A stretch of DNA of 64,000 bases, taken from NCBI GenBank assembly GCA_963762865.1, contig CAVXNC010000014.1:1-64000 (forward strand), written 5' to 3'. The position numbers and the translations under genes were made by a program. The stretch's first letter is position 1. Each line of letters opens with the position of its first letter. The stretch is from DATHAP01 sp963762865. GTDB lineage: Bacteria > Actinomycetota > Actinomycetes > JACCUZ01. This document shows, in pieces, positions 9,497 through 21,404 of the stretch. The notes under the pieces are model-generated. The model was not told the DNA's origin and searched no databases. It saw only the letters and a list, made by a program, of their open reading frames with translations.

Positions 9497-10292
9497 ATGC
9501 GCAAGCACGCAGTTCGCTGGGTCGCCCTGGCCCTCGGTGTCGGCCTGCTGGTGGGCGGGATCTCGGCGGCCGTGGCCGACCAGGGCTCCTCCTCGCCGGA
9601 CACGTCGTCGGCCGCTAAGGAGTCGCCGGACTTCGGGGAGGACGGGCCCGGCCCGTCCGACAGCCCCGACCCGGCGCTGTCGGACAAGCCGGTCCCGACC
9701 CTGCCGCCCGGTGACCCCGGCGACGGGCTCGGACGACGACGCGACATCGGGGCCGAAGCACAGCGACGAGGCGCCGGACCCCGACGCCCCGGACAAGGGC
9801 CGGCTGGCCACGGTGCCGGCGTCGGCCCTGCTCGACGCGCAGACCGTCGGCGCCGTGGCGGGCGGGTCCTGGGCTCCGGCCCAGGGCGACGCGGCGACGG
9901 GCGTGGAGGCATGTCTGACCGACACCCCGGCCGGTGCCGCGGCCGGTCGCTCCTCGGTGCTGGCCGCCGATGACGCCTCCGGCCGGCTCGTGCAGCAGGT
10001 CGCCACCTGGCGGTCGGTGCGCGCGGCGAACGCCGGCGTCGACACCGTCGCCGCCGCGCTGGCCGGCTGCGGCTTCACGGGCACCGGCGACCCCCGGCTC
10101 GGGGACGCCTCGGCGCAGCTGGAGCGGACGCTTGACGGCGGCGCCGTCGAGCGGGTCGTCGTGATCGCCGCCGAGGGCGCCACGGTCACCCTGACGGGGT
10201 CCGGCCCGGCCGCGGCCGCCGGGACCTGGGAGTCGCTCGCCGACCTGGCGATGGGCGGCCTCTGCGCCGCGGGCGTGCACGGCTGCCACTGA
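9497..10292 (+). CDS. Secreted or membrane-anchored hypothetical protein, frameshifted
   Basis: It starts at ATG 9497 (GGAG 5 nt upstream), 12 bp after the peptidase gene. The N-terminus (residues 1-28) is a signal peptide or anchor (VALALGVGLLVGGISAAVA), followed by a disordered Asp/Pro/Ser-rich stretch. Near 9720-9740 the coding signal moves to another frame (SDDDATSGPKHSDEAPD onward) and continues to the stop at 10292 as a ~150-residue domain with three cysteines. I do not recognise this domain. Both halves look well conserved in composition, so a one-base sequencing error is more likely than decay. It is probably an operon partner of the peptidase. Confidence 0.55.
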
Positions 10293-10404
10293 CGGCTCCG
10301 CTCGGACCCGGTCCGGAATGCGGTAGTTGGGCCATAACTCACCACATAGCCACGCGGCGGGTTAGCGTCAGGGCCCTGAACCTGTCCCGCCCGGAGCCGC
10401 ACCT

Positions 10405-11610
10405 ATGCCGCCGTTCGACGTCTCGACCGCACTGAGCGGGTTGCGGCACACCTCGCCGCAGCACGTCGTCGCCGCGCTGACCGAGGCGGCGCACCCGATC
10501 GCCCGGGACGTGGTGCTGTCCCTGATCGACTTCGAGCAGGAGATCCTGCAGCCGCTGGTCGACGGCTCGGAGCTCGTGATCCCGCTGGAGGAACCGGTCG
10601 CCTCCACGCTGGCCGGCCGGGCATACCAGTCGGGCGAGCCGGTCGTGGCCGAGCGCGACGGGTCGCTGCGCGTCTGGGTCCCGGTGTTCGAGCACTCGGT
10701 CCGCGCAGGGGTGCTCGCACTGACCGTGGACGACGCTTCACCGGAGGTCATCGACCGCTGCCGAAGCCTCGGCCTGCTCGCCGGGCTGCTGGTCGCCTCG
10801 GCCAGCAGGTACACCGACCTGATGCACGTCCGCAAGCGCGGCCGGTCGATGAGCGTCGCCGCCAGCATGCAGTGGGACCTGCTGCCGCCCCTCACCGTCC
10901 GCACCGAGCAGGTGGTCGTCGCCGGGATGCTCGAGCCGGCCTACGAGGTCGCCGGCGACTGCTTCGACCAGAGCGTCAACGGTGACCGGGTCGACGTGGC
11001 GGTCTTCGACGGCATGGGGCACGGCATCGGGTCGACCCTGCTGAGCACCCTGGCGGTCGGGACCTACCGCCACCAGCGCCGCGAGCATCGCGACCTGGCC
11101 ACCATGCACGCGACGATCGACACGGCGGTGGCCCAGCAGTTCGGCCCGGACGCCTTCGTGACCGGTGTCCTCGCCCGGCTGGAGACCCGCACCGGTCTCC
11201 TCGAGCTGACCAACGCGGGTCATCCCGCGCCGCTGCTGCTGCGGGACCGGCGCGTGGTCGGCGAGCTGGACGGCGATGCCAGCCTGCCCTTCGGCGTCGG
11301 GAGCTCGTTCGAGACGCCGCTGCGGTTCGACCTGCAGCCGGGTGACACGGTCGTGCTCTACACCGACGGCGTGGTGGAGGCGCGGGGCGCCGACGGCTCG
11401 GAGTTCGGCGTGCACCGGCTGCGGGACCTGCTGGAGCGGGAGGCGGCCTCGGAGCTCCCGCTGGAGGACGTGCTGCGCCGACTGGTGCGGACCGTCCTCG
11501 AGCACCAGGGCGGGCCGCTGCGTGACGACGCGACCCTCGTGCTGATGTCGTGGACGGGTCCGGCCGCCGAGGTCATCCCGAGCCAGCCGGGAGCGGTCGA
11601 GCACTCCTAG
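10405..11610 (+). CDS. SpoIIE/PP2C-type serine phosphatase with GAF-like N-terminus
   Basis: Cytoplasmic PP2C-family phosphatase that typically dephosphorylates anti-sigma-factor antagonists. Residues 1-155 look like a GAF-type sensor. Residues ~170-390 are the phosphatase: EVAGDCFD and VFDGMGHGIGSTLL carry the metal-binding aspartates, then TNAGHPAPLLL and DTVVLYTDGVVEARG, the last giving the C-terminal metal site. At 401 aa it has normal length. No RsbW-like kinase or STAS antagonist gene lies nearby, so its partner is elsewhere. It converges on the LysM gene. Confidence 0.9.
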   Translation: MPPFDVSTALSGLRHTSPQHVVAALTEAAHPIARDVVLSLIDFEQEILQPLVDGSELVIPLEEPVASTLAGRAYQSGEPVVAERDGSLRVWVPVFEHSVRAGVLALTVDDASPEVIDRCRSLGLLAGLLVASASRYTDLMHVRKRGRSMSVAASMQWDLLPPLTVRTEQVVVAGMLEPAYEVAGDCFDQSVNGDRVDVAVFDGMGHGIGSTLLSTLAVGTYRHQRREHRDLATMHATIDTAVAQQFGPDAFVTGVLARLETRTGLLELTNAGHPAPLLLRDRRVVGELDGDASLPFGVGSSFETPLRFDLQPGDTVVLYTDGVVEARGADGSEFGVHRLRDLLEREAASELPLEDVLRRLVRTVLEHQGGPLRDDATLVLMSWTGPAAEVIPSQPGAVEHS

Positions 11611-11652
11611 GGCTGACAGCGCAGTCAGAAATAGCAGGGCTGACCGGGCGGC

Positions 11653-12054
11653 TCAGGGCAGCAGCAGGACGCTGCCGGCCTCGACGGCGACCGAGTCCAG
11701 GTGGTTGAGCCGCAGGATGTCCTCGACGGTGTCCCGCGGGTCGGTGCCCGGCGCCTCCCGCTCGGCGATGCTCCAGAGCGTGTCCCCGGGCTGCACGGTG
11801 ATCCTGGTCGCGGTGGCCGCTGCGCCGAGCTCGGTGCCGGCCGACGCGAGGTCGCCGGCAGCAACGACCCCGCCGGCCAGGAAGCCCACGAGCAGGACGA
11901 GCGTCGTGACCAGCCGGCCGCGGCGGGTCAGCCGGACCGGCGAGGGGCGCCGCTGCGGCGCGACCGCCCGCACGCCGACCGACCGCACCCCGGCCGCCCG
12001 CACGCCGACCGACCGCGACGTGAACGCCCCTGCGCTGATGGTCACCGTGCTCAT
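11653..12054 (-). CDS. LysM-domain membrane protein divergent from lexA (ChiZ/YneA-like)
   Basis: A 133-aa protein with a basic cytoplasmic N-terminus containing a short repeat (RSVGVRAAGVRSVGVRA), one membrane segment (LVTTLVLLVGFLAGGVVAA) and a C-terminal LysM domain (ITVQPGDTLWSIAEREAPG, ILRLNHLDS). Position and architecture match Rv2719c (ChiZ) of M. tuberculosis and YneA of Bacillus, SOS-induced cell-division regulators encoded divergently from lexA. It shares the lexA intergenic region with three LexA boxes, so DNA-damage induction and a role in delaying division are likely. The functional assignment is inferred from synteny. No chitinase or hydrolase motif is visible. Confidence 0.85.
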   Translation of the reverse strand: MSTVTISAGAFTSRSVGVRAAGVRSVGVRAVAPQRRPSPVRLTRRGRLVTTLVLLVGFLAGGVVAAGDLASAGTELGAAATATRITVQPGDTLWSIAEREAPGTDPRDTVEDILRLNHLDSVAVEAGSVLLLP

Positions 12055-12107
12055 GTCTGCTCCTCGGCCTGGCTCGTCGTCTTTAGTCCTGCTCCGTCAT
12101 GCCCGAC

Positions 12108-12121
12108 CGAACGCCTGTTCG
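12108..12121. promoter_or_regulatory. LexA box 1 (LysM/lexA intergenic)
   Basis: CGAACGCCTGTTCG matches the actinobacterial SOS box (CGAAC-N4-GTTCG) in both arms. It is the box nearest the LysM gene. Confidence 0.9.
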
Positions 12122-12123
12122 AT

Positions 12124-12137
12124 CGAACACCTGTACG
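12124..12137. promoter_or_regulatory. LexA box 2 (LysM/lexA intergenic)
   Basis: CGAACACCTGTACG has one mismatch in the right arm. Only two bases separate it from box 1, so two LexA dimers would bind side by side. Confidence 0.8.
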
Positions 12138-12177
12138 AGTTCTACCCCATCACGCCGACAAAATCCAGGGACACGTT

Positions 12178-12191
12178 CGAACAGGTGTTTG
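12178..12191. promoter_or_regulatory. LexA box 3 (upstream of lexA)
   Basis: CGAACAGGTGTTTG has one mismatch in the right arm. It lies ~94 bp before the lexA start, the position expected for lexA autoregulation. Confidence 0.85.
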
Positions 12192-12284
12192 ATTTCTGTC
12201 CCCGACCCTGGCTACTGTCCGACGCGACACACCATCGCGGCAGGGCTGGACACAACCCCGCCGGACGAGCAGCAGGAGGCAGCC

Positions 12285-13061
12285 GTGACGCGACGAGACC
12301 AGCCCGCGCCGCCGGCCAAGAGCGGCGGCGCCGTGGCGGAGATCCCGGACGGACCGCCGGACGAGGTGGGCCTGACCCCGCGTCAGCGCAGGGTGCTCGA
12401 GGTGATCCGAGACTCGGTCGACCGGCGGGGCTACCCGCCGAGCATGCGCGAGATCGGGGAGGCCGTCGGGCTGACGAGCTCGTCCAGCGTCTCCCACCAG
12501 CTGGCGACGCTGGAGCGCAAGGGCTTCCTGCGACGCGACCCGAACCGTCCGCGGGCGATCGAGGTCCGCAGCCCCGACGCCCAGGCGGGCCACCGGGCGG
12601 GGTCGCAGGCGGGGCGCGGGGCGGCGTACGACGGCGCCGGTGGCAGCGTGCACGACCTCGAGACGGGCAGCGGCGACGCGCGCCCGGCCGCCGCCTACAT
12701 CCCGGTGGTGGGCAAGATCGCGGCCGGCGGCCCGATCCTGGCCGAGGAGGCCATCGAGGACGTCTTCCCGCTGCCCAAGCAGGTCGTCGGCGAAGGGACC
12801 CTCTTCCTGCTCAAGGTGCAGGGCGACTCGATGGTCGACGCGGCGATCTGCGACGGCGACTGGGTGGTCGTGCGCCAGCAGCAGGTGGCCGACAACGGCG
12901 ACATCGTGGCCGCGATGCTCGACGGCGAGGCGACCGTCAAGACCTTCAAGCGCCGCGACGGGCACGTGTGGCTGATGCCGCACAACCCGGCCTTCGAGCC
13001 GATCCCCGGCGACGAGGCCACCGTGCTCGGCCGGGTGACCGCGGTCCTGCGCCGGGTCTGA
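12285..13061 (+). CDS. lexA: LexA repressor (SOS master regulator)
   Basis: Represses SOS genes and cleaves itself when activated RecA filaments form. The winged-helix DNA-binding domain (TPRQRRVLEVIRDSV, GYPPSMREIGEAVGL, SSSSVSHQLATLERKG) occupies residues ~25-90. A linker follows, then the S24 peptidase domain with the Ala-Gly cleavage site in KIAAGGP, catalytic Ser in QGDSM and catalytic Lys in TVKTFK. The GTG at 12285 has AGGAGG 5 nt upstream, giving 258 aa; an upstream ATG frame would run through the operator boxes. It is followed by a strong hairpin terminator. Confidence 0.97.
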   Translation: MTRRDQPAPPAKSGGAVAEIPDGPPDEVGLTPRQRRVLEVIRDSVDRRGYPPSMREIGEAVGLTSSSSVSHQLATLERKGFLRRDPNRPRAIEVRSPDAQAGHRAGSQAGRGAAYDGAGGSVHDLETGSGDARPAAAYIPVVGKIAAGGPILAEEAIEDVFPLPKQVVGEGTLFLLKVQGDSMVDAAICDGDWVVVRQQQVADNGDIVAAMLDGEATVKTFKRRDGHVWLMPHNPAFEPIPGDEATVLGRVTAVLRRV

Positions 13062-13092
13062 GGACGGGGCGGGGCAAGACCTGGCAAAGTCC

Positions 13093-13121
13093 GGTCGGGG
13101 GCCGTCAAGAGGCCCCCGACC
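13093..13121 (+). terminator. Hairpin terminator after lexA
   Basis: An 11-bp perfect stem (GGTCGGGGGCC paired with GGCCCCCGACC) with a 7-nt loop lies 31 bp past the lexA stop. Confidence 0.75.
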
Positions 13122-13139
13122 TGCACCGATGCACAGGCT

Positions 13140-15293
13140 GTGGCTACCCGACATCGCGGGTGGTCCGCCGTTCTTCCCCGTCAGGCCAGCACGACCACCT
13201 CGAGCAGCAAAGTCGGCACCGCGACCAGCGGGGCCGGCGGAGTGGGTCTGCTGGCCGCCCTGCGGCACGAGGACGTCGCGACCGCTCTAGACGACGGGCT
13301 GGGCGTCTTCGACGCTCGGGGGACCGGTCTAGAGTGCAACGCCGCCCTGCGGCGGCTTCTCGACGTGCCCGAGCCCGCGCTCCCCGACCTGACCGCGTTG
13401 CGAATCGTCGACGAGTCCGGGCAGCAGGTGCCGCTCGCCGCCACACCCTTCGGCACCGCGCTGGCCACCGGCGAGCCGGTCGCCGGCACGGTCCTGGGCC
13501 TGGCCCACCCCGACGGCACCGCGACCCGCTGGGTCCGGATGGCCGCGCTCCCCCACGACGGCCCGGGCGGCAGCCACCTGGTCGTGCTGACGTGCACCGA
13601 CGTGACCGCCGAGCGCGACGCCGTGCTGGCCCTGGCCACCGCGGAGCGCCGGCTGCGGCTGACCGCCGAGCATGCCCCGATCGGCATCGCGCTGGTCGGC
13701 ACCGACGGCGCGCTGCTCGACGTCAACGAGGCTCTCTGCCGGCTGCTCGGCTACACCCGCGAGGAGCTCACGGCACGCACCTTCCACGACATCACCCACC
13801 CCGACCACCTGGCCGGCGACGTCGCGCTGGTCGAGTCGCTGCTCGCGGGCGAGGCGGACAGCTACAAGCTGGAGAAGGTCTACCTGACTCGCGACGGCCG
13901 GGAGGTCTGGGCCCAGCTGTCGGTCGCGCTCGCCCGCGACGAGCACGGGGAGCCGCAGTACTTCATCAGCATGATCGAGGACGTCTCCGCCCAGCGCGCT
14001 GCGACCACCGCGCTGGACTACCGGGCGAGCCATGACCAGCTGACCGGCCTGCCCAACCGCACGTCCCTCCTCGAGCGCGCCGAGGCCGCCCTGCTGCGCG
14101 CCGAGTGGCAGGGCGGCCACGTCGCACTGCTGTTCTGCGACCTGGACGAGTTCAAGCTCATCAACGACAGCCGGGGCCACGCCGCCGGCGATGCCGTCCT
14201 CGTCGAGACGGCTCTGCGGCTCGAGCAGTGCATCCGGGACGCCGACACGGCCGCCCGTCTCGGCGGCGACGAGTTCGTGGTGCTGTGCGAGGGCCTGTCC
14301 GGGCGCACCGAGGCCGAGACCGTCGCCCAGCGGCTGATCGACGCGCTGACCGAGCCGATGGCGCGAGCCGGCGGGATCACCATGACGGTCAGCATCGGGG
14401 TGGCCTTCGCCGAGCCGGGTGTCACCGCGGCCGAGCTCCTCCGCAACGCCGACGCCGCGATGTACCTCGCCAAGACTGGCGGCCGCGACCGCTTCGCCCT
14501 CTTCACCCCAGACCTGGTCGAGCAGGCCACCGAACGGCTCGACCTCGAGCACCAGCTCCGCGACGCGATGCGCTCCGGTGCGCTCTTCCTGGACTACCAG
14601 CCGGTGCGACGCCTCTCCGACGGCACGATCGTGTCGTACGAGAGCCTGGTCCGCTGGCAGCACCCGACCCGCGGGCTGCTGCCGCCGGCCGCCTTCCTGC
14701 CCATCGCCGAGGCCAGCGACCTGGTGCTCGAGCTCGACCGCTACGTGCTCCCCCGGGCCTGCGCAGCCGCCGTCGCGTGGGGCAGCCGGCCCGACGCACC
14801 GAGCGTGAGCGTCAACGTCTCGGCCCGGCACGTCGGCCGGGGCCGGCTGCCCGGCATGGTGATGCGGGCGCTGAAGGACACCGGCCTGGCTCCGCAGCGG
14901 CTGGTGCTCGAGCTGACCGAGACCGCCCTGCTCGGCATGACCCCGACCGCGCAGGCAGAGCTGGACACCCTGGTGCACCTCGGTGTCCGCCTGGCGATCG
15001 ACGACTTCGGCGCCGGCTACTCCTCGCTCAAGCACCTGGTCGACGTCCCGGCGAGCTTCGTGAAGATCGACCGGTCCTTCGTGGCCGCGATGAGCGAGTC
15101 CGATGCGAGCATCGCGGTGGTCTCGGCCGTCATCTCCCTGTGCCAGGCGCTCGGGGTGTCGGTCGTCGCGGAAGGCATCGAGGACGAGCCGCAGCGCGGG
15201 CTGCTCGCCGCGCTGGGCTGCTCCTACGGCCAGGGCTACCTGCTCGGCCGGCCCGGCCGCATCGACCTCACCCAGCTCAGCCCCGCGGGCTGA
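13140..15293 (+). CDS. PAS-GGDEF-EAL protein (c-di-GMP turnover)
   Basis: Predicted soluble bifunctional c-di-GMP enzyme or receptor. An N-terminal PAS-like region is followed by a clearer PAS domain (RLRLTAEHAPIGIALVGTDG, residues ~165-290). A GGDEF cyclase domain has an intact RLGGDEFVVL near residue 375. The EAL domain (from ~475) carries the signature variant YESLVRW instead of EAL, but keeps ELTETALLG, AIDDFGAGYSSLKHL, KIDRSFV and VVAEGIED, so phosphodiesterase activity is possible. The start is uncertain: the GTG at 13140 has no clear ribosome site, and another GTG at 13242 is possible. It converges on the ligase gene. Confidence 0.9.
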   Translation: MATRHRGWSAVLPRQASTTTSSSKVGTATSGAGGVGLLAALRHEDVATALDDGLGVFDARGTGLECNAALRRLLDVPEPALPDLTALRIVDESGQQVPLAATPFGTALATGEPVAGTVLGLAHPDGTATRWVRMAALPHDGPGGSHLVVLTCTDVTAERDAVLALATAERRLRLTAEHAPIGIALVGTDGALLDVNEALCRLLGYTREELTARTFHDITHPDHLAGDVALVESLLAGEADSYKLEKVYLTRDGREVWAQLSVALARDEHGEPQYFISMIEDVSAQRAATTALDYRASHDQLTGLPNRTSLLERAEAALLRAEWQGGHVALLFCDLDEFKLINDSRGHAAGDAVLVETALRLEQCIRDADTAARLGGDEFVVLCEGLSGRTEAETVAQRLIDALTEPMARAGGITMTVSIGVAFAEPGVTAAELLRNADAAMYLAKTGGRDRFALFTPDLVEQATERLDLEHQLRDAMRSGALFLDYQPVRRLSDGTIVSYESLVRWQHPTRGLLPPAAFLPIAEASDLVLELDRYVLPRACAAAVAWGSRPDAPSVSVNVSARHVGRGRLPGMVMRALKDTGLAPQRLVLELTETALLGMTPTAQAELDTLVHLGVRLAIDDFGAGYSSLKHLVDVPASFVKIDRSFVAAMSESDASIAVVSAVISLCQALGVSVVAEGIEDEPQRGLLAALGCSYGQGYLLGRPGRIDLTQLSPAG

Positions 15294-15312
15294 CCGGCGA
15301 TCGACGGCGGTC

Positions 15313-16302
15313 CTACGGCTCGCGCACGACCTCCTCGGGCGACTTGTCCTCGCGCAGCCCCCGCCAGGTCGGATGGCGCATCCGGCCGTCGCGGGTCCAC
15401 TCGGAGAACGCCACCTCGCCGACCAGCTCCGGCGCCACCCAGTGCGCGCCCTTGGCGTGCGCGCGCGGCACCTCGTCGGCAAAGGGCGGCTTGGGCCGCT
15501 CAAGCCGGGCCAGCCGCGCGCCCAGGTCGGCCAGCACCCGGTCACTGAACCCGGTGCCGACGTGCCCCGCGTAGACCAGCCGCCCCTCGTCGTCGTGGAC
15601 GCCGAGAAGCAACGACCCGATGCCGCCGGCCCGCCGCCCCTCCCCCGGCGACCAGCCGCCGACGACCACCTCCTGCATCCGGATGTGCTTGGCCTTCAGC
15701 CAGTCCCGCGACCGCCGCCCCGGCAGGTAGCCGGAGTCCCGACGCTTGGCGAGCACCCCCTCGAGCCCCTGCGCCTTCGACACCTCCATCGCCGCGGCGC
15801 CGTCGCCCTGGAAGGCCGGCGGCGTCGCCCAGTGCGGCCCGTCCAGCCCGAGGTCCTCGAGGACCGAGCGCCTCTGGTCGTACGTCCTCGACAGCTGTGA
15901 CTCACCCCCCGCGTGGAGCACGTCGAAGAGGAGCAGGCTGACCGGCACCTGGGCGCGCAGCGCGGCGGACGGCTGCTGCACGTGCATCCTGGCCTGGAGC
16001 TCGCCGAAGCTCGGCCGGCCCTTCGAGTCCATGGCGACGATCTCGCCGTCGAGAATCACCGGGCCGGGCACCGCGTCGGCCAGGCCGCGCAGCTCGGGAT
16101 AGGTGGCGACGACCTCCCGGTCGTTGCGCGTGAGCACCCGGACGTCGCCGCCGTCGACGTAGACCACCGCCCGGACGCCGTCCCACTTCATCTCGAACGC
16201 CCACCGGTCCTCGTCCCGGGGAGCCGGGAGCGGCCCCGCGACGGCCAGCATCGGCCGGATGAGGGCGGGCAGGCTCCCGCTGGGCTGAGGTTTTCCGGGC
16301 AC
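15313..16302 (-). CDS. Stand-alone ATP-dependent DNA ligase (LigD ligase-domain type)
   Basis: ATP-dependent ligase of the kind used in end-joining or base-excision repair. The nucleotidyl-lysine lies in FEMKWDGVRA (K39). ILDGEIVAMD, VSLLLFDVLHAGG, EGVLAKRRDSGY and DWLKAKHI give the further motifs of the adenylation domain. The second half (VVVGGWSPGEGRRAGGIGSLLLG, YAGHVGTGFS) is the OB-fold. At 329 aa it has only the ligase module: no polymerase or nuclease domains, and no Ku gene in the window. The start is GTG at 16302 without an evident ribosome site. Confidence 0.88.
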   Translation of the reverse strand: MPGKPQPSGSLPALIRPMLAVAGPLPAPRDEDRWAFEMKWDGVRAVVYVDGGDVRVLTRNDREVVATYPELRGLADAVPGPVILDGEIVAMDSKGRPSFGELQARMHVQQPSAALRAQVPVSLLLFDVLHAGGESQLSRTYDQRRSVLEDLGLDGPHWATPPAFQGDGAAAMEVSKAQGLEGVLAKRRDSGYLPGRRSRDWLKAKHIRMQEVVVGGWSPGEGRRAGGIGSLLLGVHDDEGRLVYAGHVGTGFSDRVLADLGARLARLERPKPPFADEVPRAHAKGAHWVAPELVGEVAFSEWTRDGRMRHPTWRGLREDKSPEEVVREP

Positions 16303-16421
16303 AGCCGACTTGTTACCGCAAAGTTGGCCCCAAGGCTTCCCGGATCGCTGGAGCGAGGGTTAGGTTCCATCGCAAGCCGGACACCCCGGCGCATTTCCCT
16401 CGTGTCCCTCGGAGGACCTCC

Positions 16422-19262
<2,841 letters not shown>

Positions 19263-19275
19263 ACGGAAGGCCGCG

Positions 19276-21264
19276 TCAGTCAGTGCCCTGGTGGCCGTCC
19301 TGCACCGCCGAGAGGCGGCGCAGGGCGGCCACCGCCACGTCGTGGTCGGTGGTCGCCCAGAACGGCGGGAGTGACATGCGCAGGAACGGCGCGTAGCGGG
19401 CCGTCGCCAGCCGGCTGTCCAGGACAGCGACCACGCCTCGGTCGCTGGTCCGGCGGATCAGCCGGCCGGCACCCTGTGCCAGCCGCAGAGCGGCATGCGT
19501 TGCGGCCACGGTCATGAAGCCGTTGCCACCGGCGTCGGCCACGGCCTGCGACCGCGCCGACATCAGCGGGTCGTCCGGCCGCGGGAACGGGATCCGGTCG
19601 ATGACCACCAGCTGGCAGGCATCCCCCGGCACGTCGACGCCCTGCCACAGCGACAGCGTTCCGAACAGGCAGGTCGCCGGGTCGGCGGCGAACTGCTTCA
19701 CCAGCAGCGCGGTGCGCTCCTCCCCCTGGCAGAGCACCGGCACGTCGAGCCGCTCGCGCATCTCGGCGGCCGCGGCCTCGGCGGCCCGCATCGACGAGAA
19801 GAGGCCCAGCGTCCGTCCGCCGGCCGCTCCGACGAGGGCGGCCAGCTCGTCCATCGCGGCCGGGGACGCACCGTCGCGTCCAGGAGGGGGCAGCCGCTTG
19901 GCGACGTACAGGATCCCCTGCGTCGGGTAGTCGAACGGCGAACCGACGTCGATCCCCACCCACTCCGGTGCGTCCTCGCCGGTGAGCCCGACCTGGCGCG
20001 CGATCGGCTCGAAGGACCCGCCGAGCTCGAGGGTCGCGCTCGTCATCACCACCGCGCGGTCCCGGAAGAGCGCCTCGCGCAAGAGGCCGTTGACCGACAG
20101 CGGCGCGACCTTCAGCACCGAGCCGCGGCGCTGGTCGTGCACCGCCCAGGTGACGTCGTAGGGCGAGTGCGCCGCCAGCCGTTCGGCCGTGTCGAAGACC
20201 GTGGAGACCGCGGCGTGTGCGACCTTGCGCGCGCCGTCGTCGGCGTCCTTCGCACGCCCGATCTCCGACAGCACCTCGCGGGCAGCATCCCGGACCATCG
20301 CCAGTGCGGTCGCAAGCTGCTCCGGCTGGTCGACCACCCGGCCCTCGGGCAGCGCGTCGAGCGCGGCCGCGAAGGTCCCGGCCGCATCGGTCAACACCTC
20401 GGTGCCGTCGGCCAGCCGCCGGGCGCGGGTGGCCGCACGGTCGACCATCACCGACGTCAGCTCGCCGGTGGCGACCCCCGTCACCCGGTCGACAAGCTCG
20501 TGCCCCTCGTCGACGACCACGACGTCGTGCTCCGGCAGGATCGGCAGGCCCTCGAGCGCGTCGATCGCCAGCAGCGCGTGGTTGGTGACGACGACGTCGG
20601 CCTGGGCGGCGCGGCCGCGGGCGAGCTCGGCGAAGCACTCGGTGCCGTAGGGGCAGCGCGTCGCGCCGAGGCACTCGCGCGACGTGACGCTCACCTGCCG
20701 CCACGCGCGGTCCGCCACGCCGGGGTCGAGCTCGTCGCGGTCACCGGTCTCGGTGTCGTCGGCCCAGCCGCGCAGCCGCACCACGTCGCGCCCGAGCTGG
20801 GTCGTGGGTGACGGGTCGAAGAGCGCGTCGCCGTCGTCGTCCGGCATCCCGCCGAGCACCTTGTTGCGGCACAGGTAGTTGGAGCGGCCCTTCAAGATGG
20901 CGTACGTCGGCCGGCGCCGCAGCAGGGGCTCCGCGGCGTCGACGAGAGCGGGCAGGTCCCGGTCGATCACCTGGTTCTGCAAGGCGATCGTCGCGGTGGC
21001 GACCACGACCCGCCCGTCGTGCAGCAGCGCCGGCACCAGGTAGGCCAGCGACTTGCCGGTGCCGGTGCCGGCCTGGACGAGCAGGTGGCTGCCGTCGGCC
21101 ATCGCCTCGGCCACCGCCTCGGCCATCCGCACCTGCCCGGGCCGCTCGCTGCCGTGGACCGCGTCGACCGCCGCCGCGAGCAGCTCGGCGACGCTGGGCC
21201 GGTCGGAGTCGTCGGCCCCGTCCGAGGGGTCGCCCGGGTCCGACGGAACCGGGTCGCTGGCCAC
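19276..21264 (-). CDS. ATP-dependent DNA helicase, DinG/XPD-like
   Basis: Superfamily 2 helicase with a probable iron-sulfur cluster, acting in DNA repair or resolution of unusual structures. Walker A is QAGTGTGKSLAYL and the DEAH-type box is VVVDEGHE. Four cysteines between them (YLCRNK, RECLGATRCPYGTECF) fit an XPD-type 4Fe-4S site. C-terminal motifs (LFGTLSLWQGVDVPG, GAGRLIRRTSDRG) complete the helicase. The GTG at 21264 has TAGCCT 7 nt upstream, a leaderless-type start, giving 662 aa. The frame extends to 21432, but that part runs through the 52-bp palindromic element and is unlikely to be coding. Confidence 0.9.
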   Translation of the reverse strand: MASDPVPSDPGDPSDGADDSDRPSVAELLAAAVDAVHGSERPGQVRMAEAVAEAMADGSHLLVQAGTGTGKSLAYLVPALLHDGRVVVATATIALQNQVIDRDLPALVDAAEPLLRRRPTYAILKGRSNYLCRNKVLGGMPDDDGDALFDPSPTTQLGRDVVRLRGWADDTETGDRDELDPGVADRAWRQVSVTSRECLGATRCPYGTECFAELARGRAAQADVVVTNHALLAIDALEGLPILPEHDVVVVDEGHELVDRVTGVATGELTSVMVDRAATRARRLADGTEVLTDAAGTFAAALDALPEGRVVDQPEQLATALAMVRDAAREVLSEIGRAKDADDGARKVAHAAVSTVFDTAERLAAHSPYDVTWAVHDQRRGSVLKVAPLSVNGLLREALFRDRAVVMTSATLELGGSFEPIARQVGLTGEDAPEWVGIDVGSPFDYPTQGILYVAKRLPPPGRDGASPAAMDELAALVGAAGGRTLGLFSSMRAAEAAAAEMRERLDVPVLCQGEERTALLVKQFAADPATCLFGTLSLWQGVDVPGDACQLVVIDRIPFPRPDDPLMSARSQAVADAGGNGFMTVAATHAALRLAQGAGRLIRRTSDRGVVAVLDSRLATARYAPFLRMSLPPFWATTDHDVAVAALRRLSAVQDGHQGTD

Positions 21265-21352
21265 GTACCCGAGGCTAACGAGGACCACCGTCCGCGCCGC
21301 GCACCCCTGTTGACGACGCGAGCGCTGCGACCTTGTTGCACCTGACCCTTCA

Positions 21353-21404
21353 TGATCCAGGCTTCGTAGCCTCCCGAGGAGGGCACAACGCGGCGCCTGG
21401 ATCA
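21353..21404. repeat. 52-bp palindromic element, copy A
   Basis: Ten-base perfect arms (TGATCCAGGC and GCCTGGATCA) enclose a 32-base core with its own small inverted repeat. It is identical in length and arms to copy B at 22421-22472, and the core also matches copy B when that is inverted (CCT, CCC, GGGCA and CACAACG in register). The minus-strand stop codon of the AbiEi/DUF559-like gene is the first three bases of one arm. Confidence 0.85.

Noticed and set aside
7247..10402. 1051-residue open frame on the minus strand
   Set aside because: It is antisense to three genes that have signal peptides and domain motifs. Its Gly/Arg/Val-rich, low-information composition is the usual shadow of GC-rich codons.
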